28,239 bases of DNA from JADFUZ01 sp034430415. Lineage in GTDB: Bacteria; Chloroflexota; Dehalococcoidia; GIF9; AB-539-J10. Positions within the stretch are counted from its first letter, which is position 1. Each line of letters starts with the position of its first letter. The notes beneath the pieces were generated by a model. The model saw only the letters and a list, made by a program, of their open reading frames with translations, searched no databases and had not been told where the DNA came from. The stretch lies in NCBI GenBank assembly GCA_034430415.1, contig DAOUEN010000129.1:1-28239 (forward strand), read 5' to 3'. Position numbers and translations under genes: made by a program. Below are positions 23,135 through 28,239 of this stretch, piece after piece.

Positions 23135-23157
23135 CTGGCTTCGTTCAAGCCTCAACT

Positions 23158-23185
23158 TTGCAGCCTGCCTTGCGGGTGCTATAGT
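23158..23185 (+). promoter_or_regulatory. Promoter of the metallophosphoesterase gene
   Basis: TTGCAG (23158-23163), 16-base spacer, TATAGT (23180-23185) with extended TG. The GTG start follows nine bases after the -10, predicting a leader of about 3 bases. It is divergent from the thiL promoter within the same 77-base gap. Confidence 0.6.
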
Positions 23186-23194
23186 CTTTGGACT

Positions 23195-23929
23195 GTGAGG
23201 CACGCTATTCTTGGAGATGTCCATGCTAACCTAGCTGCGTTCGAAGCGGTGCTGGAGGACATGGAAGCTAGAGGCGGATTTGATGAACTCTGGTGTCTCG
23301 GGGATGTAGTGGGATATGGCCCTGACCCTCATGCCTGTATTGAACTCCTGCGTCGTTACAAGCACATCTGCGTGGCTGGCAACCATGACCTGGCTGCCGT
23401 TGGCAGGATCGACGCTTCAGATTTCAACCGTGAGGCCGCCCGAGCATGCGAGTGGACAACACAGCAGTTGAGCGCAGAAGATGTGGGCTACTTACAGGGT
23501 CTTCCGCTTAGATTGGAACGAGGTGATTTCACTCTCGTTCATGGCAGCCCCCGCCAACCTGTCTGGGAGTACGTGATATCGGCGGCCGCCGCGTGCGACA
23601 GCTTTTCCTATTTTGGCACTGATTTTTGCCTGGTAGGCCATTCCCACATACCGTTGGTCTTTCGGCAGAGTGAAGATGGCAGGTGTTATAGGGAGAAGAC
23701 TCTTGGCCAGACAAGTTTGACTTCGGGGCAGCACCGCCTAATCATAAACCCTGGTGCTGTGGGACAGCCTCGCGATGGTGACCCTCGGGCCAGCTATGCA
23801 GTGTACGACAGCAATTCCCATATCGTATGTCACTATCGGGCGAGCTACGATGTGGCTGCAACTCAGAAGAGGATGGTGGAGAACAAGTTGCCATTACCTC
23901 TGGTTTTGCGTTTAAATTATGGTTATTGA
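23195..23929 (+). CDS. Metallophosphoesterase family protein
   Basis: A 244-residue calcineurin-like phosphoesterase with all metal-binding blocks: GDVHAN (7-12), GDVVGYGPDP, GNHDLAAVG, LVHGSPR, and GHSHIP, closing INPGAVGQPRDGDPRASY. This set is shared by YfcE-like and related bacterial phosphodiesterases; the substrate (nucleotide, phospholipid or phosphoprotein) is not determined. The GTG start gives MRHAILGDVHAN, the expected N-terminus, and there is no ribosome binding site. It ends 19 bases before rpsF. Confidence 0.9.
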   Translation: MRHAILGDVHANLAAFEAVLEDMEARGGFDELWCLGDVVGYGPDPHACIELLRRYKHICVAGNHDLAAVGRIDASDFNREAARACEWTTQQLSAEDVGYLQGLPLRLERGDFTLVHGSPRQPVWEYVISAAAACDSFSYFGTDFCLVGHSHIPLVFRQSEDGRCYREKTLGQTSLTSGQHRLIINPGAVGQPRDGDPRASYAVYDSNSHIVCHYRASYDVAATQKRMVENKLPLPLVLRLNYGY

Positions 23930-23931
23930 CG

Positions 23932-23940
23932 TGCTATAAT
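23932..23940 (+). promoter_or_regulatory. rpsF: Extended -10 promoter of the rpsF operon
   Basis: TGCTATAAT with TATAAT at 23935-23940, eight bases before the rpsF ATG; no convincing -35. It predicts a leaderless or near-leaderless rpsF message. It directly follows the phosphoesterase stop codon. Confidence 0.6.
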
Positions 23941-23948
23941 AGGCGCCT

Positions 23949-24236
23949 ATGAGTGATTACGAGTTAGTGACTATAGTTAGCCCCGAAGTCGAGGGCGAGG
24001 AAATGCCTCAGGTTGTTGACAAGGTAAGTCAGTTCATTACTGGTAGAGAGGGTACTGTGGAGGGGACAGAGCAGTGGGGAAGGAAGAAACTGGCCTATCC
24101 CATAAAGCGGTTCCTTGAAGGCAGCTATATGCTGACTCGCTTCAAGCTGGAGCCGAAGTTGATCAGGGAACTGGAGGTCGATCTTGGTGCTGCGGAAGAG
24201 GTTATGCGGTATTTGGTGGTTAAGGTGGGTGACTGA
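23949..24236 (+). CDS. rpsF: Ribosomal protein bS6
   Basis: A 95-residue bS6 of normal length: YELVTIVSPEVEGEEM at the N-terminus, the EQWGRKKLAYPIKRFLEGSYMLTRF strand pair that contacts bS18 and 16S rRNA, and a short VVKVGD end without an acidic tail. It is the first gene of the rpsF-ssb-rpsR group; ssb follows after three bases. Confidence 0.95.
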   Translation: MSDYELVTIVSPEVEGEEMPQVVDKVSQFITGREGTVEGTEQWGRKKLAYPIKRFLEGSYMLTRFKLEPKLIRELEVDLGAAEEVMRYLVVKVGD

Positions 24237-24239
24237 CAT

Positions 24240-24632
24240 ATGGCAAGTCTGGCTAGAGTGATACTTATTGGCAATCTGGGCTCTGATCCCGAGATGAGGT
24301 ACACGCCTGATGGCAAGTCGGTCACTTCCTTTCGGATGGCCACCAACCGTCGTTTCACCACTTCTTCCGGTGAGACCAAGGAGGAAACAGACTGGTTCAG
24401 GGTTACTGTTTGGGGCAAACAAGCTGAGCAGTGCAATCAATCTCTAAGCAAGGGACGTCAGGTCTACGTAGACGGTAGGCTGCATGCTCGCGATTGGCAG
24501 GGACAAGATGGGCAAATGCGTACCAGCCTCGAGGTGACTGCGGACCGGGTGGTTTTTCTTGGTAGGCCGGGAGCTGCGGCATCGCTTCCAGAGGAAGGCG
24601 AGCTTGAGCCCGGCGACCTGCCTTTTGAATAG
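24240..24632 (+). CDS. ssb: Single-stranded DNA-binding protein
   Basis: A 130-residue SSB. The OB fold is complete (ARVILIGNLGSDPEMRYTPDGKSV, TDWFRVTVWGKQAE, LSKGRQVYVDGRL, with aromatic residues for DNA stacking). The linker is very short, and the acidic C-terminal tip reads PGDLPFE instead of ending in the usual DDxPF, so one Glu follows the conserved Phe. SSB coats single-stranded DNA in replication and repair. It sits between rpsF and rpsR, its conserved location. Confidence 0.95.
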   Translation: MASLARVILIGNLGSDPEMRYTPDGKSVTSFRMATNRRFTTSSGETKEETDWFRVTVWGKQAEQCNQSLSKGRQVYVDGRLHARDWQGQDGQMRTSLEVTADRVVFLGRPGAAASLPEEGELEPGDLPFE

Positions 24633-24642
24633 GGAGTGATGT

Positions 24643-24957
24643 TTGAATAATCGTAGAGGACCGAGTCGTAGAGTAACGAGAAGGCCGAGAAGCTACACGC
24701 CCAGGCCAAGGGTTTGCCCGTTTTGCGCCGAGGGTGTGAACATAGACTATAAGGACGTGTCCACGTTGTCCAGATACATCTTGAGTGGCGGAAAGATTGG
24801 GTCACGCCGCAAGACTAGGGCTTGTGCCAGGCATCAGCGGAAATTGGCACAGGCCATAAAGAGGGCTCGATTCCTGGCGCTGCTGCCGTATGCACCAAGT
24901 CAGGTCTGGAAGATGAGTGCTGCAGGGTTGGTCCAGTCGACGTCTCCGGGAGATTGA
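24643..24957 (+). CDS. rpsR: Ribosomal protein bS18
   Basis: A 104-residue bS18 starting at TTG (24643) behind AGGGAGTG; the ATG at 24639 meets a stop after two codons. The core is recognisable: CPFCAEGVNIDYKDVSTLSRYI, then KIGSRRKTRACARHQRKL, and AIKRARFLALLPY. The paired cysteines (CPFC plus a later ACARH) suggest the zinc-binding C+ form. The C-terminal ~18 residues (SQVWKMSAAGLVQSTSPGD) extend beyond the usual end. Its stop abuts the rpmH start. Confidence 0.94.
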   Translation: MNNRRGPSRRVTRRPRSYTPRPRVCPFCAEGVNIDYKDVSTLSRYILSGGKIGSRRKTRACARHQRKLAQAIKRARFLALLPYAPSQVWKMSAAGLVQSTSPGD

Positions 24958-25098
24958 ATGCCGAAACGCACCTATCAACCAAAGAAGCTACCCCGCAAGC
25001 GCAAATTGGGCTTTCGGGCCAGAATGGCCAGTCCAGGAGGAGTCAAGGTGCTCAAGGCAAGACGCCTCAAGGGGCGGTGGAAGCTCACCCCTGTTTAG
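24958..25098 (+). CDS. rpmH: Ribosomal protein bL34
   Basis: A 46-codon gene directly after rpsR with no gap. The product starts MPKRTYQPKKLPRKRKLGF and continues with RARMASPGGVKVLKARRLKG. This is the classic bL34 pattern: lysine/arginine-rich, no acidic residues in the core, and length 44-47. The stop TAG at 25096 is 10 bases before rnpA. bL34 is part of the large ribosomal subunit. Confidence 0.95.
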   Translation: MPKRTYQPKKLPRKRKLGFRARMASPGGVKVLKARRLKGRWKLTPV

Positions 25099-25108
25099 CC
25101 GCGCTCTT

Positions 25109-25471
25109 ATGAAGAGACCTTGGACTTTAACTAGCAGAGTACAATACGTTTCGGTTTACCGGCATGGTGGCACATATGCGGACAGCCTAGTTGTGGCGAA
25201 GGTATTGCCCAACGGCCTGAATTTGAACAGGTATGGCTTCTCGGTATCCAAGAAGGTGGGTGGAGCAGTACGTCGCAATCGGCTGAGGAGGCTGTTCAGA
25301 GAGATAATCAGGTCTCACGCGATAGAGCAAGGGTGGGACATTGTATTGATTGCCCGTCCGAAGGCAGTCGCTGCGGACTATCATCAACTGGATGGAGTTG
25401 TAGCCAGGTTGTTATCCCGGGCGAGGTTGTTACAAGTAGATAATGAAGCGATTGGCGCTGAGCTTAATTAG
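25109..25471 (+). CDS. rnpA: Ribonuclease P protein component
   Basis: A 120-residue RnpA from the ATG at 25109; a longer in-frame extension overlaps rpmH and is unlikely. It has the RNA-binding signature RYGFSVSKKVGGAVRRNRLRRLFREIIR and the following WDIVLIARPKA strand. The N-terminus (MKRPWTLTSRVQYVSVYRHG) is a little divergent from the usual LKRRxDF. It forms RNase P with the rnpB RNA, which matures tRNA 5' ends. It overlaps yidD by 29 bases. No ribosome binding site is evident, which suggests coupling to rpmH. Confidence 0.93.
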   Translation: MKRPWTLTSRVQYVSVYRHGGTYADSLVVAKVLPNGLNLNRYGFSVSKKVGGAVRRNRLRRLFREIIRSHAIEQGWDIVLIARPKAVAADYHQLDGVVARLLSRARLLQVDNEAIGAELN

Positions 25472-25652
25472 ACTATATCAGACGACCATATCGGAGGTCA
25501 CCCTACACTCTTGCTGTTTCCAGCCTACATGTTCTCATTATGCCTGGGAGGCGATTGAAAGATATGGCCTTGTCCAGGGCAGTTGCCTGGCGATCAGGAG
25601 GCTGGCTCGCTGCAATCCCTTCTCCAAAGGCGGTCACGATCCGGTGCCCTAG
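25443..25652 (+). CDS. yidD: Membrane protein insertion efficiency factor YidD
   Basis: A 69-residue YidD: the N-terminal amphipathic LALSLIRLYQTTISEV, the cysteine motif CCFQPTCSHYAWEAIERYG (usually CRFxPTCSxYA), and the C-terminal RRLARCNPFSKGGHDPVP. It assists YidC in inserting membrane proteins. It begins inside rnpA (29-base overlap, other frame). Confidence 0.93.
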   Translation: MKRLALSLIRLYQTTISEVTLHSCCFQPTCSHYAWEAIERYGLVQGSCLAIRRLARCNPFSKGGHDPVP

Positions 25653-25673
25653 CTTTGCTTTCGTCGGAGTGAA

Positions 25674-26864
25674 ATGAGGAACAGAGTATTAGTTTGCCTG
25701 GTCTTCTTGTCTCTTCTTGCCTTGAGTGCCACTAGCTGCAGCCCGCCGCCGCAAGGCTATTCGGGAGTCATATCTCATGATGACATGCTCTATCTAGGTG
25801 CCACAGATGGCAGGATAAGGGCAGTCAATCCTGGGGTGCGAAGTGAGGGGTTGCCATTTCCCTCTTCTGATGGGGAGTGGTCTTTTGCTATTACTGTGCC
25901 GTCGAAGGCTTTTCTGTCTTGCGGAGACTCCTCTACCCCGGCAACCATATATAGCACACCCGTTGTGGTCGATGGGCGAGTTTGTGTCGGCATATACGAT
26001 GGCAAGGTGATGATGATGGCTCCCTCAGCCAGGATCGACGAGTTGCATTTTCCTCACCGGAAGAGTGGGGAATGGATGTACCCCGATGGAGATGATGTGA
26101 TTGGGGCCGTGGTAGGCAACCTAGTCGCAGTCGGAGATACGGTATATGTGTGCAGTTCAGATGGCGTGGTCTATGCCTTGGACGCAATCTCTGGTGACGA
26201 AGAATGGAGATCTGAGCTATCGGTTGAAAAACTGTGGACTACACCCGTAGTGAAGGGGGGAGCCATATATGTGAGCACTTTTGATGGTCACATCTATGCC
26301 CTCTCGGTTGATGATGGCAGCCTGCTACCGTGGAGCTTTGAAGCGGAGGCGGGGTTTGCTTCCTCTCCGCTACTCTACGGAGATACGATACTGGTGGGCT
26401 CCTTTGACGACAATCTCTATGCTGTCAGGATAGGTGAGGAGAAACCGCTGTGGAGGTTCCAAGGGGGGAACTGGTTTTGGGCGCTTCCTGTTGTGAGCGA
26501 CGGTGTCGTCTATGCGGTTTGTCTTGATGGCAAGGTCTATGCTCTGGATGCTGAAAGTGGAAGAGTGAAGTGGGATGAGCCTTTCGATACTGGGAGTCCC
26601 ATTGCGGCTTCGCCCGTAGCGGTGGACGACTCGCTGGTTGTAGCCGCCCAGTCAGGCGACGTGTATGTCATCGACATGCAGACGGGGGTTGGCGCGCGGA
26701 TTGAGAACCCAGAGGGCGATGAGAAGCCATCCATTGATGGTACTACTGTCTTGGCGTCTCTCTGTGCTCAGGATGGCATAGTCTACATCCGGGCTCAAAA
26801 TAACTGCCTGTATCCCATCGACGTGGCAGGGAGAGAAAGAAAGGCGAGGATCTCCCTAGACTAG
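25674..26864 (+). CDS. PQQ-repeat beta-propeller lipoprotein
   Basis: A 396-residue exported protein. The signal peptide ends in a lipobox-like SATSC (Cys22), then repeated beta-propeller blades with the PQQ/BamB-like pattern VYALDAxSGxxxW (for example VVYALDAISGDEEWRSEL and KVYALDAESGRVKWDEPF, plus several DDNLYAV/HIYAL variants). About six to seven blades are visible. It is anchored outside the cytoplasmic membrane and probably serves as a protein-interaction scaffold or binds a ligand; there is no catalytic motif. It sits between yidD and yidC, with 21 and 15 base gaps, so it is probably expressed with the membrane insertase. Confidence 0.85.
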   Translation: MRNRVLVCLVFLSLLALSATSCSPPPQGYSGVISHDDMLYLGATDGRIRAVNPGVRSEGLPFPSSDGEWSFAITVPSKAFLSCGDSSTPATIYSTPVVVDGRVCVGIYDGKVMMMAPSARIDELHFPHRKSGEWMYPDGDDVIGAVVGNLVAVGDTVYVCSSDGVVYALDAISGDEEWRSELSVEKLWTTPVVKGGAIYVSTFDGHIYALSVDDGSLLPWSFEAEAGFASSPLLYGDTILVGSFDDNLYAVRIGEEKPLWRFQGGNWFWALPVVSDGVVYAVCLDGKVYALDAESGRVKWDEPFDTGSPIAASPVAVDDSLVVAAQSGDVYVIDMQTGVGARIENPEGDEKPSIDGTTVLASLCAQDGIVYIRAQNNCLYPIDVAGRERKARISLD

Positions 26865-26879
26865 ACAAGGTTTGCAGCC

Positions 26880-27650
26880 ATGATAAATCTGTGGAATCTG
26901 GTTATACTCCGCCCGATGCTTAATGGTTTGCTTGCTCTAGCAGGTATCCTGCCTGAAGAGGTGGAATTCGGACTTGCCATTATTGTTCTCACCATTGTTG
27001 TTCGTGTGGCGTCGACGCCTCTCGTCTTACGGCAACTGAAGTCCACCAAGGCGATGCAGGAGATGCAGCCCAAGATTCAGGAGCTGCAAAAAAAGTATGG
27101 AAAGAACAAGCAGAAAATACAGCAAGAGATGATGAAGGTCTACAAGGAGGCTGGGGTCAATCCCATAGGCTGCATGTGGCCGATGCTAGTTCAGTTTCCT
27201 ATCTGGATTGCTCTCTACCAATCCATCATGAAAGCTCTAGCCACCACCCCGGAGAACTTGTTGGGCCTGGCCGAGCATCTCTATTCGTCAGAGAGGATAG
27301 CTCAGGCGATACCCGTGAACAGCCATTTCCTGTGGTTGGACTTGGGGCAGCCCGACCGCACTTTGATTCTGGCCATCCTTGTTGGCGGTACGATGTGGGT
27401 GCAACAGAAGATGACTACAGCGCCGTCTGCTGATCCAAGGCAACAGTCGACGAGCAGCACTATGTTGCTGATGATGCCGCTGATGTTTGGCATGTTCACA
27501 ATGATGTTCCCCAGTGGCTTACCTCTTTTCTGGCTAGTTTCCAATCTAATTGGCATTTCAACGCAGTACTTCGTTACCGGGGGGTGGGGCTACCTGAAGC
27601 GCCCTGCTGCTGCTTCCTCGGCACACACGGTCCCAAGAAAAAGGAAGTAG
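26880..27650 (+). CDS. yidC: Membrane protein insertase YidC
   Basis: A 256-residue insertase of the short (Gram-positive/Chloroflexota) form, lacking the large periplasmic domain. It has the conserved first core helix (LAIIVLTIVVRVASTPLVLRQ), which holds the functional Arg, and a charged cytoplasmic hairpin (KIQELQKKYGKNKQKIQQEM). Later helices are NPIGCMWPMLVQFPIWIALYQ and MLLMMPLMFGMFTMMFPSGLPLFWLVSN. A short basic tail ends PRKRK. It inserts membrane proteins alone or with SecYEG. jag follows after 63 bases. Confidence 0.95.
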   Translation: MINLWNLVILRPMLNGLLALAGILPEEVEFGLAIIVLTIVVRVASTPLVLRQLKSTKAMQEMQPKIQELQKKYGKNKQKIQQEMMKVYKEAGVNPIGCMWPMLVQFPIWIALYQSIMKALATTPENLLGLAEHLYSSERIAQAIPVNSHFLWLDLGQPDRTLILAILVGGTMWVQQKMTTAPSADPRQQSTSSTMLLMMPLMFGMFTMMFPSGLPLFWLVSNLIGISTQYFVTGGWGYLKRPAAASSAHTVPRKRK

Positions 27651-27713
27651 CAGACCACGCCCAGAGGGCGCGTCGCATCTCCAGATACGTTGCCAATAAT
27701 GGGAGGCGAGAGC

Positions 27714-28239
27714 ATGGAAGAACTGGAAATCAGTGGGAAGACAGTGGAAGAGGCGACGAACAAAGCAGAAGAGCAGCTTGCCATGAGTCGGGACCAATTC
27801 GAGGTGGTGGTTGTTAAGGAAGGGAGGTCGGGAGTCTTTGGGATAGGGAGCGAGGAATCAGTAATCAGAGTGAAGCCGCTAATCACGCCTGGGGAAGATG
27901 TAGTCAAGGTGGCCACGGAAGTGCTCGAAACCTTGCTGGGGTTGATGGGAGTGACGGGTGTGGTTGAGGTCTCGTCAGAGGAGACGCCAGTGTCCTTCAA
28001 TATTGAGGGAGACGACTTGGGCATACTGATTGGGCGACGGGGCCAGGCCTTGTCCTGTTTACAACATATAGTCAGGTTGGTGGTGGCTGGGCGACTGACA
28101 ACGTGGCTGCCGCTGAACATTGATGTCTGTGGATACAAGGAGCGCCGACGTGAATCGTTGCAGAGGTTAGCTCTACGTCTGGCAGAACAGGTAGGACGCC
28201 GGCGCCGTGCTATCACCTTGGAGCCAATGCCTCCTGATG
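27714..28239 (+). CDS. jag: Jag/KhpB-like RNA-binding protein (3' partial)
   Basis: The frame starts at ATG 27714 behind GGGAGGCGAG and runs off the window after 175 codons. Residues 1-55 are a Jag-N domain (GKTVEEATNKAEEQLAMSR, GRSGVFGIGSEESVIRV). Residues about 90-135 are a KH domain with GRRG (107-110) in ILIGRRGQAL. From about 140 an R3H domain begins (YKERRRESLQRLALRLAEQV), with its end missing. Jag/KhpB proteins bind RNA and affect cell elongation or division, usually next to yidC as here. Confidence 0.93.
   Translation, partial: MEELEISGKTVEEATNKAEEQLAMSRDQFEVVVVKEGRSGVFGIGSEESVIRVKPLITPGEDVVKVATEVLETLLGLMGVTGVVEVSSEETPVSFNIEGDDLGILIGRRGQALSCLQHIVRLVVAGRLTTWLPLNIDVCGYKERRRESLQRLALRLAEQVGRRRRAITLEPMPPD

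Noticed and set aside
24822..25112. Plus-strand frame across the rpsR-rpmH boundary
   Set aside because: It is out of frame with both ribosomal protein genes, whose products are unmistakable.

Overview
The window is a GC-rich, gene-dense bacterial chromosome segment. Gene content and order point to an uncultured Chloroflexota lineage, probably Dehalococcoidia-like. The clues are a GuaB3-type IMP dehydrogenase without CBS domains, KaiC-like ATPases (one fused to V4R domains), an erythrin-VIT1 protein, and the order rpsF-ssb-rpsR-rpmH-rnpA-yidD-(PQQ lipoprotein)-yidC-jag. The taxonomic call is inference; no 16S rRNA gene is present.

Left part (1-7300): a 5'-truncated NatA-type ABC ATPase and its ABC-2 permease, then a small membrane protein with a PH-like domain (copy A). 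A KaiC-like ATPase and a KaiC-V4R fusion follow as an operon, converging on an erythrin-VIT1 (MbfA-like) iron transporter. This block is bracketed by two ~98 bp direct repeats (R1, R2). Each repeat ends in a promoter-like sequence facing the next gene. Just before R2 a consensus promoter and a signal peptide survive from a gene that has lost its body.

Accessory island (7618-10365): the 5' half of a tRNA-Thr(CGT) gene, still behind a good promoter, is followed by a near-identical second copy of the PH-like gene (copy B), a lipoprotein, a SAM methyltransferase and the C-terminal remnant of a tyrosine recombinase. The remnant runs into an intact tRNA-Thr(CGT). The two tRNA copies share a 38 bp direct repeat ending in the anticodon loop, as expected for the ends of an integrated element.

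Core part (10373-23929): thiolase, a TIM-barrel-like protein with an acidic tail, a LysE-type exporter, guaB3, metG, ftsH, a V4R/ATC-hydrolase-like small protein, rsfS, and the minus-strand run thiL-tsaE-tsaB-(hotdog-HAD fusion)-ndk. A divergent metallophosphoesterase precedes the ribosomal cluster.

Right part (23949-28239): rpsF-ssb-rpsR-rpmH-rnpA-yidD-lipoprotein-yidC-jag, all on the plus strand. This is the protein-synthesis and membrane-insertion block commonly found near oriC; jag is cut by the window end. Several genes (thiL, the phosphoesterase, rpsF, ftsH) have an extended -10 box (TGnTATAAT-like) only 8-13 bases before the start codon and no convincing ribosome binding site, suggesting leaderless or near-leaderless mRNAs.
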